A stretch of DNA of 64,000 bases from NCBI GenBank assembly GCA_030867875.1, contig JAOWCC010001589.1, positions 74,361,537 to 74,425,536 of the forward strand, given 5' to 3'. Both the position numbers and the translations under genes were made by a program. Of this stretch, positions 30,870-43,237 are shown in pieces. Source of the DNA: Actinernus sp. WN-2022 (lineage: Eukaryota > Cnidaria > Anthozoa > Actiniaria > Actinernidae). The notes under the pieces were generated by a model. That model was not told where the DNA came from and did no database searches. It saw nothing but the letters and a program-made list of their open reading frames with translations. How positions within the stretch are numbered: position 1 is the stretch's first letter; every line of letters starts with the position of its first letter.

Positions 30870-31910
30870 GCACATATATAGATTACTTAAAAATAAGAAT
30901 AGATGCATTCAGTTACTGTCTTTTAAAGATTTATCAGATTTAAAATCGTATAATAATACGCAATCAATGAAACGTTTTTTGGATAGACTTAATATAAAAA
31001 TAATACAAAAATCTAGGATACATCAGATAAAACTTATACAATTAAGCACAAAACTTATTTTTTACTATAAATTTTCTAATGACACAAAAAATATTAATTC
31101 ATGTTATGACCTGGTAAAGAATGCGAAACACAGACGAATGCTCGCTAAGTTCCGCACAGGAAATCATTCATTAAGAATAGAAACTGGTAGACACGCAAAA
31201 CCGAAAATACCTCGTGAACAGCGTAGTTGCGAGTGCTGTTTATCAAAAGATGTAGAGGATGAGTCTCATTTCTTTTTCGACTGTGTTTCTCATTCCGACC
31301 TAAGGAAGTCTATGTTTGAAGAAATTAGTAAATATTGTAAGAGTTTTTCGAGATTACGAGATCCCGGGGGGGGGGGGACTCCCCATAAAAATAGACGGGG
31401 GTGCTCGACCTATCTTTTAGGGGTTAAAATCGTTAGCAGTGCTATCTCTTAGGGGTCTTCCAAAGGTCTGCTATCTTTTAGGGGTCTCCGAGACCCAAAA
31501 TATTTGTGGCCGAGAAAAAATAGCGCTGGATCCTCGAGCATGAGACCCCACAAGTTGAATCGGTATTTACGGCTTCGATATAGAGTTTGATCCATCCGAA
31601 TATTAAAGACGAGGTTATGGGGCAGAGCTTTGTCTCTTATTTCTTGTCTTTTGGAGTGCTATCTTTTAGGGGTAAAATTTTTGTGAGCCACGCCCATATT
31701 GCTATCTTTTAGGGGTGAATTTCATTTCTCACGTCGAGCACCCCCGTCTATTTTTATGGGGAGTCCCCCCCCCGGGTACGAGATAAAGATCGAATATATT
31801 TTTTCTTTAGTAATGTCGATCCATTTGTTTGCAAACAAGTGAGTCACTTTATATATGAAGCTTTTGAGAGAAGAAATATCTTGTTACAAAGAACTGTATA
31901 AATTTTTTTT
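30870..31910 (+). pseudogene. LINE polyprotein tail interrupted by a TIR element
   Basis: The frame reads SFKDLSDLKSYNNTQSMKRF, then KFRTGNHSLRIETGRH, IPREQRSCECCLSKDVEDES and HFFFDCVSHSDLRK. This is the C-terminal Cys/His zinc-binding tail typical of several non-LTR retrotransposon ORF2 proteins. After SFSRLR it is split by a 414-bp insertion (31363-31776). Beyond that, YEIKIEYIFSLVMSIHLFAN continues the same tail, with a further frame break before the end at about 31905. RT and endonuclease domains are absent. Confidence 0.78.
31363..31776. mobile_element. 414-bp TIR element with perfect 8-bp TSD
   Basis: The ends are CCCGGGGGGGGG...ACTCCCC and its reverse complement. Pairing continues for about 46 bp (CATAAAAATAGACGGGGGTG, CTCGAC). 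TACGAGAT flanks both ends (31355-31362 and 31777-31784). Inside, GCTATCTTTTAGGGGT or a variant occurs five times in one orientation (about 31408, 31440, 31470, 31657, 31699). The 8-bp duplication fits the hAT or P superfamilies. It is non-autonomous; no transposase is present. Confidence 0.85.
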
Positions 31911-32640
31911 CTCTTCTCTAATCTCAGTGTGATTGTATATTAATTAGGCAATACCATGTATGTATATGGGAATGCTAATAAACTATTGCATACTGGTTGA
32001 GGTCACACTTGAAGGTTTACTTCAGTAAATTTGCCTTTACTGAGGTAAAACTCATGAGCTTTCTTTACTTGATGTGTACCGTGACAAATAATGTCGTATC
32101 ATAATAAGCGACTCGATCATCTTATCGGTAGAGCAAGCGCCAGTGACCATATTACCCGGCCATATTATGACCGATCACCAGAACTCTTCAGTTTATACGT
32201 ACATGTGTTCAGGACTGACTGCTGTAAAATATCAGCATGCATCCAGAAGACGTCATTTCGCAAATCCGATTAAACGGGAAAGAGACTGACGTTTACTTCA
32301 AGTATGGGTATAGTCGTTAATAGTAATTTCCCATTTAGTCAGTAACGTACTCGACTGTAACCAATGTTTCGCTTCGTTAAAGCAGAAATATAACTTAGCA
32401 TTAACTATATATCTTACCTTTTTCATTTTCAACAATGTTCTTCATCGTTGGAGCACAGAATTCTAGTAACTGAACTCGCTATACGGGTTTGTCAGCAGTA
32501 ATATAAGTGTACCACGGCACATAAATTATTAAGCGGCACGTGTGATCACTTCGGTCTGCATAGTAAATTAAACCGGTTTAGCCTGAGAGTCTGTCGTACG
32601 ACTACCATATAAGGATATAGACTAAGACGCCATATGTACA
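31911..32640. other. non-coding DNA, nothing recognised
   Basis: AT-rich sequence. AGCAAGCGCCAGTGACCAT at 32133 repeats a motif at 30739. No gene is supported. Confidence 0.4.
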
Positions 32641-32675
32641 TATAGGCTAGGCGGCTCTCATGAACACCGCGGCAA

Positions 32676-32731
32676 AACGACTGCGCATGCGTCACTTTTC
32701 GTCTCGTGGCTTGAAACAAGATGGCGGCCAG
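32676..32731 (+). promoter_or_regulatory. promoter-like patch with NRF1-like and YY1-like motifs
   Basis: CTGCGCATGCGTCAC (NRF1 palindrome GCGCATGCG) lies about 40 bp before CAAGATGGCGGCC (YY1-type start motif). In animal housekeeping genes this pairing marks transcription starts with the ATG inside the YY1 box. Here that ATG opens only 40 codons (to a TAG), so any gene would need splicing I cannot see. Confidence 0.35.
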
Positions 32732-33261
32732 GATCGTTTCTGCGTTAATTAACTCCTGGCACTCACTCCTGGCAAATAAAATTCTAAAGATCTCTGTGGC
32801 ACTTGAAGTTTGGGAGCCACGGATCTGTGCAAGTGGTGGATAGATTGATCGTGTGTTCCAGATGAACAGAACCAAGTGACAGAACCAAGTACGATCTCAT
32901 TCTCGACAAAGTCAAGAACCTTAACAATAACCCCCGAAGAATCTTACAAAAGTTACAGTTACTTTGAGTAAATATACAGTTGACTGCCTCTGACATGAGG
33001 TAAGAAAGTGACGCTATATATGTCCAATTTCATGGTATTCATGAATATACAGAACAGTTTATCTGTCTTGGTGTACCATGCGACACCGGTGTTACTTGTC
33101 AGCGGCAGCAAAAGGCATGCGTTCTGCCGATCGGCATGCATCGCGATCAAGTTTTTCAAGCATTCTCGTTCCCAGTGGACAACGTTTTTCAAAACATTTT
33201 AGCAGTGCTTTGAAAGCACAGTTCGCTTAAAGATAGACTTTAGCCTAGAAGGAGGATCAAG

Positions 33262-33387
33262 GCAAGCTTGAGAACTGCCCAAAAGGTTTCTGAGGTTGGC
33301 AGATCGGATCAAGCTGAACCGTGAACGCGAGCGTGGCGCCGAGGACGATGTTCTCGACTCTTTGACTTTGGACTTCAATGGTACATG
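33262..33387 (+). other. possible coding exon
   Basis: An open stretch reads LPKRFLRLADRIKLNRERER, then GAEDDVLDSLTLDFNGT, and stops at a textbook donor (ACAT|gtaagtat at 33388). Composition is more protein-like than its surroundings. A stop precedes it by a few codons, no strong acceptor is visible and no partner exon is known. It lies about 550 bp downstream of the promoter-like patch. Confidence 0.25.
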
Positions 33388-33399
33388 TAAGTATAATTA

Positions 33400-34040
33400 T
33401 CGGTTTAGAACCCGTGCAGGTCTATTCAGTATTCCACATTTAGTTCTTGCTTCATTTCGAGTTACTATTAGTTCGTTCAGCAAGATTTTAGAATCCAGGT
33501 ATCATCAAACTCAAAGCTAAATGAAAGATAACTGACTCCATTGCTCGCTGATTTGACCACATACTTTTTGAGGTTGCTGCTACACGATTACTTTTATTAG
33601 TGAACGACGCTTTCGCATCAAATCCTAAAAAAAACTAGTGTGTAGGCGTCCTACTATCAAATTCGAAAACACTAAACATTATCAGCATTGCTTTAAGTTT
33701 TAGTTTACGATTCCAAATCGGAAATTGCTATTAGAATCACTCTGAATTGGAGTCATGAATAGGTTAAGATTACAGTGTCAAGCCCTATAAATGGAATAAG
33801 GTTTGAAACGAAGCAAGAATGAATTGGTTGTAACAGAATTATGCAGAAATTATGATAATCCAGGTCAAACAAATTAAATAGATGGAGAGACCATATGTTG
33901 GGTAGTTATGAAATAATGACCGGTCTCTAACTAGACTTTATCGAAAATGTTCAGGTAAGCAACCAAGACGGTGACGGCAATGATGACAGGACGCAGAGAA
34001 GTGTTTTCTGCTGAAATTTGGTGTTTACTCTTTTCTTTGT
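33400..34040. other. non-coding DNA, nothing recognised
   Basis: AT-rich with short frames only. Confidence 0.4.
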
Positions 34041-34643
34041 TCGACTTTACACTCATTCTCAACACGTGCAGGTTCGAAACGAAACTCCTGACTTCGAAGT
34101 CGTTTCTGGTGGATGTCAATCAAACGGTTTCCATGGAGTTTGAAGTGAACCGTTGTGTGAGTAAATTTGGGTAACTAGCATTTTATAAACATGGCAAAGT
34201 CTTTCCCAAAGTCGCTTATATTAGATGGAGAGTAATCATGCTTAGAGCCAAGGGTTTGCAAAATAGGGAAATCACATAAACTTTATGTGTGAGCGAGCGG
34301 TTTGTGTATAAGATCAAATATACATTGTAGCTTTCAAAGGTCTTTGAAAAATAATTATAGTTATTTTTATTCATCCAGTTTGCAGATATGCTCCTTATAA
34401 GAGGTTTTATCGAGCAATACCTTCGAGCTCTACCTCGACGAGCTCCAGGCATGGATACAACATTCGACAGGGCAATTTTTTTTTTTTAAACTCTCAGGAC
34501 ATGGATTATCGGCAATGCTCTCCACTCTTGACTGACATTTCGGTGAGGAATTCAAGCAAAAAACAATCGTTTTTCGGCTTAGTATCCGCCATTTCTCTAC
34601 CTATGTCGCCTCAAATTACTTACGATTTCGTTGACCTCCTATA

Positions 34644-34890
34644 CTATTTATGTTTCCTCCACATCTGGGAGTTGTAGTATTTGTAGTATTGAGATTCTGC
34701 TTCATCTCCTTCAGCAAATTCTCTAACCCAATTTTCAAACATCCCTCGTGTCCGTCTTGGAGAATTGCTGACCGAAGCATGCAGACCAATGTTGCCATAG
34801 AAATATAGTTGAGTGACATCCACCAAATTGACGTTTTCCGTTGGAAATTCAATTTTGAACCTGCACATGTTATTGAGAACGAGTGTAATT
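34644..34890 (-). other. exon-like ORF with an inverted relative at 34049-34130
   Basis: Minus strand: a pyrimidine-containing tract and tgtgcag acceptor precede FKIEFPTENVNLVDVTQLYF, then GNIGLHASVSNSPRRTRGMF, ending YYNSQMWRKHK and a stop. The acceptor and the first ~80 bp have a relative on the plus strand at 34049-34130 (cacgtgcag, then FETKLL...LVDVNQTV). No family is recognised. It might be a host terminal exon or part of an old repeat. Confidence 0.25.
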
Positions 34891-36820
34891 GTTTCTCACA
34901 ACCAGATTTTCGAAAATGTGATGAGCATTACAGCCAGGTAACAGTCGAAGTTGGCTGCCATCACCTTTTCTCAAGCATCGGGGCTTGCGTTTTGGTGCAA
35001 GATCACGAGAATTTGCACATTAATTTTGAAAGTATCTCCCGAATTTCATACGTGTCCCCTCTTTTCACACTTCTATTCTCAAAACGAAAACTTGCCAATT
35101 TTAATTTATTAAAAAATACTTGTGTGCGTTTTTCTGGTTGCCATTTTTGGATTTTCCTCTCCACTTTTGAGACTGGACAGTGTGGTTAGAGGGGGGATCA
35201 TTTTTTTATGAAGCACATGGTGAAAAGTGCCACAGCCCTGTGGCCCTGTGGAAACACACAACATTGACGTTTTGAAGGCATGCAAAAAGGCTCTCCTCTC
35301 ATTCCAAGAGGAGGCTACAATAGTATTGTCCCACTCAAAATGGAATTCTCCCCCATTTTTAGGAAAAAGGGGAGACATGCTCCCCCAAATCTGAAAGTGA
35401 AAAGCGAGCACTGAGCATATAAGAGATTTTTGGCTTATATTAAGTAAAGAAAATTCCATTTCTTAGCAGGATTTGTAAAATAATACAGTTGAAGGTAATG
35501 TAAGCGACCACCCTGGGAATCAGGAAAAGGTTGTTGTAACTAGAGCTGGTCACAAATATGTAAACAAAAATTAAATAACCAACAATAACCAGGGCAAGTA
35601 AAATTACTAGGTAAGCACAACAATAAAAAAATGTAGATTCAAGAATCTCACCAACCAAGATGTATTGCAAGCTAAAATTTCTAAATCCTCATTTCCGAGG
35701 CCCCCAACAATGGCACTGGATAGCTTCTTCAAACAAATCTTATTCCATCAGTCTCACAGGGACATACATGTACCGGTGGAAAATATTCCTTATTTATTAG
35801 ATTTTGTATTCAGTCACGTATTTCTGAATTTTCACCTGCCAGGGAAAATATTTAACATACTCCAGAGTCACCATTGGTCATACATATAGACTGCTAACAA
35901 GTCTCTTCTATTCCAATTTTTTTAAATGGCTAACCATGGTTCCAGAAGGCTAACGATGGCTAGACCTGGTACACATACATGTAGTTGGCTTGGTATGTAA
36001 GTAGTGACTGCCGACTCTTTTGTAAGTTTCATACCAACCATGCTGTCAAAAGGATCATAGTTTTTGACAGCTCTGCCTCCTAATAAAGTCTCTGTGTCAC
36101 AAGGGCATTAGTGACTCCTGATCATATTCTAAATAATTCTCCTTCAAGGTTTTTGTTTTCTACTTCAAAGGCCATTGTGGCACACAGCCCTTCAATTACT
36201 CCCTAGGGATGCATAGGTTAGTCTCTCTGTTTTTGCCAGTCAATTTTATATTATATCATTGGAACAGCAGTACAGTAGCATGACTGAAACCACTAAAAAA
36301 CTAATTCAGAATAAAAGGAGACAATGCTGTATCTGAGTATATTATATTCTTCGATTTACACGATTATTGCAGACTTTGAAAATCACTCTTTAAATGATAG
36401 ATAAAGAATGAGTGGTCAATCTTTATCCGATTTACAAACTCGAGCTGGAAGCTTCTTTATCTTACTTATCAAACATCTAGATGTACATGTAGAGAGTCAT
36501 GTTTTCAGTTATTTTGGCGAAACAACTTATTTTGGCCGAGAAAATCTAAGCCAAAGTTTATGTAAATCAGGACGAAATATGTATCAGATTTAAAGATCAC
36601 TTATCGGTCGGTGATTCCCTTTGTTTTTGCTTCATGAATTGATGTAGAAGGATGAATTGAAGGGATGTGCTAGCAGTCTTAACTTTGATCAGTGATATTA
36701 TTACTAGAGTTGGTACTGGAGATAGCCAACTCTTTGAGTGTAAATCCTACAGTTATCCAAACAATGGCATGAAATTTAAAGGAGAAGAGCCGAGCCTTTA
36801 ATTGCAAATCTTCATTGGAT
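34891..36820. other. non-coding DNA with short hydrophobic frames
   Basis: 35661-35447 (-) encodes a hydrophobic stretch (CCAYLVILLALVIVGYLIFV) without splice or homology support. 36110-36205 resembles one half of the TA-flanked MITE at 36832-36961 (ATTCTCCTTCAA, CACACAGCCCTTCAATT). Otherwise nothing is recognised. Confidence 0.4.
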
Positions 36821-36831
36821 ACAAATTACTA

Positions 36832-36961
36832 ATTGAAGGGCTGTGTGCAAAGTTTCTCCTGTTCACATTCTAAATTCTCCTTCAATTTCTTTGTTTTCTA
36901 AGGGAGAATTTAGAATGTGGTCAAGACTCACTCACACCCTTTTTGCACACAGCCTTTCAAT
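36832..36961. mobile_element. 130-bp MITE flanked by TA
   Basis: ATTGAAGGGCTGTGTGCAAA at the left and the matching reverse complement at the right (GCACACAGCCTTTCAAT). The inner arms pair at TTCACATTCTAAATTCTCC. TA precedes (36830-36831) and follows (36962-36963), as for Tc1/mariner-type insertions. Confidence 0.75.
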
Positions 36962-37125
36962 TATGATGGTTACTTTTGCATACAGGGATGTCAGTAGAAG
37001 CCTGAAACCATCAGATTTCCATTGGATGTCAGATTAAAAATTGTTGCCTGTTGTCCCAAAAAGTCCCTTCATGTATGGGATTTTAACATATTCTTGTAAC
37101 TACCTACTTTGTAGCTTTTAATTAG

Positions 37126-38020
37126 CCTGAATTTCAGCTGTTTCCTCTGGTTCGTTCCTCCCGAGAGATACGTCTGCATCCAATAGCCGATAATGCCGTC
37201 CAGTGATGTCACTACCAGAAAACCTGATAGTGAGCTTTGATTGGTTCATATTTTATAATTATCATAAGTAACTATCATAAGTAACTATAATTATCATCAG
37301 AGAAGACGGCTCTGTTTTGGACTCACGATGGTTGATCGTTGATGAGTTTCAATGGAGGGCTTGTCTTTGGCAAAGACCTTAAATTCGCAAGGAAAACTAC
37401 TGGAAATGGATTGAAAGTGTCCTGCAAAATAACCGGCTGGCTGTTCTGTAAACATGTACGTTTTATCACGTCACCAGTCACGTTCGCAGGGTTGTTGATA
37501 ATCGATTATTCATTCACACTCAGTGGTAAAACTGTCACTACTCTTTTCAAGGAACTGTTCTTTCCCATAAAAGTGTCTTTGAGCTTCTTTGCAAATTCTC
37601 CAAATATCCTTCAATGCTTTTCTACTGCATTATTTACAAAGCGGTAATCTCTCCCAGTCTCGAACCAATCGGCAGATTGAGACTTTACAATGTACGTGTA
37701 CTAGTAAATGGAAGATGAAGGCCTCAAATGTTACTGAATGATTTGTTCCTTCAAAAAGGTTTTCACAGCATACATTTAAGAGGCACTTGAGAAGCAAATG
37801 GGATGTAGATAGGGTCTTAATTTTGACATAATCTCAAATAATTCTCAAGACAAGAGCTTTGTTTTTGTGACCCAACAAACTCTCATTCAGCCACTGTTGC
37901 ATGGCAGTCTTATTTGCATAAATTAAAATTTTAATCTGCTTTGACGTCACTGGATGCCGCTATCGGATTCAGACGTCTCTCACGGGAGGAATGAACTGGA
38001 GGAGACGGCTGAAATTCAGG
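37126..38020 (+). mobile_element. TIR element family 2, copy A (~895 bp)
   Basis: The left end CCTGAATTTCAGCTGTTTCC and the right end reverse complement CCTGAATTTCAGCCGTCTCC pair imperfectly over about 85 bp, through GTCTG and AGTGACGTCA-type motifs. GTAGCTTTTAATT is found directly outside both ends (37111-37123 and 38021-38033; 2 bp separate it from the left CCTG). The body is non-coding. An inverted second copy lies at 57767-58548. Confidence 0.75.
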
Positions 38021-38033
38021 GTAGCTTTTAATT

Positions 38034-39114
38034 GCTATTTAATCGTTTTGTTAAACTGCATGATCATTCACAGGTGCTTTGAAACTACACTAAACTGTCT
38101 TCCTGAAAGAGAAGAGGCTGTGGCCAAAAAAAATACATGTACATGTAGAGTACATTTAGAAGGACAAGTGCTAACATCAAGGAGAAGGGTACAGGTAAAT
38201 GTAAGTACACTGTTATAATATTTAATAATAATATCTTTATTGTAGCTCAAATACATAGAATGTAATGTGTTGTAAGAATTTTACATTTACATGTACATGT
38301 AGTAATATTGTAATAAAAAAATAAAAAAACTGACATAGGAAAAAAATATAGAAAGAATGGCAACAAGTAATTCTATTGGACTAAAAATATAATAGAAAAC
38401 TGTGTTGATCTGCATTGGTGGAGAATATAAACATTGGTCAGTGCTTGACATTTGAAGGTTTTAGGCTGGTTGCCTGAAGGCCTGATTTTCCTTTATCTTT
38501 TTAGTTGCTCAGGTACAACAATTTCCTGCCCAGTTTAAATGTTTAGTTGCCCTGGGGAAGCGGGCAAATGTTAATGTTGAGACCTAGCCTGTTGGTATAA
38601 TCAACTAAAGTCAATTAAGGTATGCTAACCATCTGTAGCAGCTAATGTTTCAAGTCAGGGTTGCCACAGGTCAGGGAAAAGTCAGGAAATTTTGCATCTG
38701 GTCAGGGAAATTCTAAATTTCTTGTCAAAGTCAGGGAATTTTATTTTCAGGGTGCCACAATGGCCCCTCAGCCTCAAAACATCTGCAAGGGGAGGCTACA
38801 TGCTTTGGTAATTACTTTTGTTTTAGATGAGCGAATGTCAAACATAAAAATTGGGGGAGATGGCACCCCAAACCATACTGAACTCTCTTATTTTGGGGAT
38901 GTTTAAATGCTTACTATTCAGTTCTTGTTTTAAATATAAACATCTTCAAACTTGTTAAGCATGCTAATTTTGATGTAAGCTTTCTTGTGGTAGCTAGGGT
39001 TCATTTAAAAGTAATAAAAATAATTATGAAATTTATTAAATTCAAATACAGTCATGTACATGTTTGTAGCATTCTCAAAATGTGTATTTTAGAGAAAGAC
39101 CTGGCAATACTTAC
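38034..39114. other. non-coding DNA, nothing recognised
   Basis: AT-rich. Around 38660-38750 GTCAGGGAAA-type phrases recur four or five times. No coding support. Confidence 0.4.
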
Positions 39115-39710
39115 CCGGCTGGATTCCATAAGTTATACTGCCCTCTCTAAGCTAAAGTTTAGGCACGAAGGAGCGAATTGGTGAAAATCCAGAGAGTACA
39201 TTTTGTACCTCTTGGTGCCACAAGTATGTCTAAGTCTGTCTGGGTCAAAATTTGATCCTGGTCCTCTGATTGGCATAGAGCAAATTCATTCATAACGAAT
39301 GGCTGTGATTGAATCACACCATACATCGTAGCATTTTCCAAGGGCACCATTGTTTACCTGTTCTGTTGTTGAACTTGGCGCGTTGCTGGAGTTTGCACTA
39401 AATTCACTCCAGAAATCACTCCCCTGTTCTTGGGAGGGGAAAAGTGTAATTTAATTTGCCGGTCGGAAAGTGCTGGCTTTTCATAAACCGTTGAGAATTA
39501 AGCTTATGTCGACAAAAGCAGTTTAGTCAATTTGCTATAAAACGGTTTCTCAGGTGTCAATCAAAACGGATTAGTCTGACATGGAAGTGAAATTCGTACT
39601 TGGTGTGCCCAGGCTGGTGTGCTCTCTGCTTCTCATTGCTTTGCTCCTTGCTAGTGGAGCTTAATGGCTTAGAGAGGGCAGTAGAACCTCTGGCATCCAG
39701 CGTAGGCAAT
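39115..39710. repeat. ~0.6-kb inverted-repeat structure
   Basis: CTGGATTCCATAAGTTATAC and TGCCCTCTCTAAGC at 39119-39156 are mirrored at about 39666-39706 (GCTTAGAGAGGGCAGTAGAA). Weaker pairing follows inward. This may be an old fold-back. It encloses a 27-codon hydrophobic mini-ORF at 39581. Confidence 0.5.
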
Positions 39711-42700
39711 GCCATCATTTGCATCTAAGCATGAACATGTGAGGCGAAAACATGTTCTAACTGTATCAAACAACCTGATTTGTCATCAAACATTCGAAGG
39801 TGAGGATATTTACGATAAACACAGTAAACAAATACAGCCATAACTTCAAACCAGGTGTGCCGTAAGAAATCAAGTGGTACTGAGCTGGTTGGAGAATTAT
39901 CGATACTGGAACAGAATAAGTTGGTATTTTGATCATGAAAGTTTGTCTAGCATGCCTTCAAACTTAGAAAGGTCGATGACGAATCAAGTTACATTTGATA
40001 CCCAATTAGAATATGTTTTCGTCTCATGTTCACGCTTAGATGCAAACAACGGTACTGTAATAATTGTTATTCTTCTAAAATATTATTTATAGTCTGAGAT
40101 TAGAAATCTAAAGTTTAACTGAAGGTGACTAGATGAACTGTCTAATGGTTATTTAACATTTATTGGACATCATTTAATCTGTATTAAATATTAAAAATAG
40201 CCTAAATGATGAATTCATGAGCTATATGTTTTATTTTGTATAAAAGATGATTCTGATGTGGAACAAGAGGCTGAAAGAATGACTATCCCCAGACTGATAT
40301 GAACTGGATCAATGGACAATATACAAAGTTTCTTATTGGCTGTGAAAGGGAGTGGTTGTCTGTCATTAATATGCCATACAAAGATATTTTTTTAATGCAG
40401 TCATAATGTTGCTTTCAACGTTGCAAGAATGTATTCCTCTAGACTGTGAACTAAGCATCTAATTACAGATGTGCATTTGTAAATGTTCCTACATTTAGAT
40501 TTAGATCTTGCTCTATTTCAAAGATCTGCCTGCTTGACCACTGTATTTTAGTTTGTTGTTGTACAAAAATATGATAGTGTGTTGTTTGTTAAGATTTCAA
40601 AATGAATGTGATAGACTCTTTCAGCTTGCTTGTTTGTTGCCCCATTTCATGCCATGTGCCAGTTCTCCAGAGGATTTAGTTCTTTGTTTAATTCCAAATA
40701 CAGAAGTTGATATAGAAAACATCAGGTGGTGTTAAATGAGATGACAAACATGCAAGCTGCAAGGGTCTTGGTAATACAACTTAATGTTGTGCTTTTATGG
40801 TCTGAAGTCATACTCTTGATTACAAATTGCACTCCTGCTTCACAGTTGTGTGTAATTTTGTAATCACCCATAATGTGATTCAGACCAATTAAATTGCACT
40901 CCACTCAGTTCTATTACCGTTATTATTTTATTATCTTTAATTGCAGTTAGTAGAAAGTTATGAAATGTAACACACTATATTATTAGTGTTAAAGGGACAC
41001 TGTCAGTCATGAACCTTGAAACTTATTTTAAAGAAAAAAACGAAAAAATAACACCTTTAGTTAGAAGAGAAATACCATGTGAATATCCTGATTTTTGATA
41101 GAGGATGGCAAAGATTAAACTAGATTACAAAAGCTTATCCTAGAAACGTTATGTCAAATTTCTCTTAAAAGCAGTATTTTCATTCACTCAAATCCTTGCC
41201 ATTCTTCATCGAAATTGTCTTTGAGTTTCTGGAAAGCATACTGGGTAGCTATTTTTGTCTTTATAATTTCATCAGGAGAAAGTTTGTCATGTCGGGGTTG
41301 AAAGTGCCCCTTTTATCTCCGATTATATTTATTTGCAGATCTGTTATCATCAAATTATTGTAACAGTTCAACATTAAATCATTGTTATTTGGGGCTAAGT
41401 ACAATTTAGGCATGCTTAAATATCCTGCATGTGCCAGGGCCCCTGTGGTGTAGTTGCGCAGCCCTGGGTCAGTGTTTCATCCAGAACTTTTGGTTTATTG
41501 TTATTGCATGGTGTTGTTGGGTTCGCTTGTCAGTTGCTCCTTGTTGCAATCAAGGCCGCTGTTTTTCCTCCCTCCTTGTTCCCTTTGTCCAATTTTTACG
41601 TGTGACCCAGTGCTCTGGGCTGTTTGGTTGCCATGGTAACCTGGCAACCAAGCTTGCAAGCCTTGACCCTGCTTCGGCTCTGGGCAATGAACCTCCAACT
41701 CTGTTTTCTCTCCATTAGGACTGTTGAGCTTATGCTTTAGTTTAAACTACAGTAGCTGGTTTATTTAATATATTCTATTTGTTATATTTATTAGGAAATA
41801 AAATTTTATTATCAAATGTTATATGTGCAATTTCCAAGTTCATTTTACCCGCCTATATTTATTTTGAAATTATCAAATGTCACATAGAATTAATTGCTTG
41901 AACTATTAAATGAAAGATATATTTTAATGGTATTGTTCAGTTGTATTCCTTTTATAATATAGTATGTTAAATTAGATCATTGCATGTGGGATAACAAAGC
42001 CGCCTACATGTAGGTTTCAGGTGTTGGGCAATTTGAGTAACCCCATAAAAACGAATCAGCCGTTAGGTGCATCTGTTCGACCTTTTAAATACCTAAATGA
42101 CAGTTTTCCTTACCCTTTTCTATACTTCAACTCATGAAATCCCTACCCTTGTACAATGTTAATACTTCCAGCCCGTATAATCCATTATAGGAATGTACCC
42201 CCTCCCCCTCCCGCCGGTGGAGTCAAAACAACTCTCAGATGGGCCATCCTGGGGTAAAAAAAACGACTATTCGAAGGGGTCAAAAACGACTCTTGTTTTT
42301 ACAGTGCATATATCGATTCTTAAAGTAGCGTACGAGACTCCATAAATCTTGCCACACAGCCACACATTCTTTGTAAATTTTGCAGTTTTAACTGAAAAAA
42401 CGGATTACTGTATTTTGCGAAACGAAACGAGTTGTAATTTGCATTGGCAGAGGAAAGTTAACGAAGGCAGCGTTTATAAAACGAGATGATGGCTCTTTCT
42501 CAGTGTATCAACATCTTCAAGTAGTAACTCAAAATGGAGACTTCTAGCATCGATTCTAGCAGAGGAAACTTAGACCGTATTTAGGCTCTCCTGAAAGTGA
42601 CGGCTTGTGTCGTATAATTCACCCGCAAATGTGTTCTAACGCGACTTTATTTATACCACAAACAAATAGTCCATGCAGGGATTAACTTCCCACGCCGTCA

Positions 42701-43020
42701 GCTAGGAACGTTTTGTCTTTAAAGGTTTGAAGGTTGAAATAATTTATATGGCACCATGTCGGGTAACCCCCCTCATTGTAGTTTCATGATAATGAATTCT
42801 TGGGCTGCAATCAATCCCCAGAGATTCAAATGACAAAGCCATGGCGGCCATGTTGGAGGACATTAATACAAGCGTCCTCCAAAAATAGCGGCGATGACGT
42901 CACGTGCAACCCAGCAATTGGCCGGGAAACTTCAACAATATGATCTTTGCAATATGACTCGGGCCACTGGTAAATTTGATGTTGGGCCATTCATAAATTG
43001 TTATGGGATGCCAACCAGGG
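39711..43020. other. non-coding DNA, nothing recognised
   Basis: AT-rich intergenic-type sequence. Short frames near 41431-41718 have no motifs. A CCATGGCGGCCATG palindrome lies near 42839. Confidence 0.4.
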
Positions 43021-43026
43021 TGAAGC

Positions 43027-43125
43027 AACAACTCTCGGTCAAATTGAGTAGGAAAATAAATCTCCCTCCCCACATTTCAGTGATGAGAGCGTAGGCAAAC
43101 TGAAATGGACCATGATTTAACATCT
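43027..43125 (+). repeat. dispersed ~100-bp repeat, copy 1 (copy 2 at 45768-45865)
   Basis: TCTCGGTCAAATTGAGTAGG, CATTTCAGTGATGAGAGCGT and ACTGAAATGGACCATGATTT are shared with 45768-45865 in the same orientation. Confidence 0.75.
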
Positions 43126-43237
43126 TTGACCGAGATTGTATCTAGAGTTCAACGTGACAAAACCACTAACGTCATTAATTATGAGCCTATCTGTCATCAA
43201 GATTGACACGATAATCAGAGAGATTGTTACGCAGTGA

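Noticed and set aside
34644..35670. A ciliary membrane protein-like gene on the minus strand
   Set aside because: Short hydrophobic and LVDV-containing frames gave only a weak impression of similarity, and in the wrong order; not enough to name.
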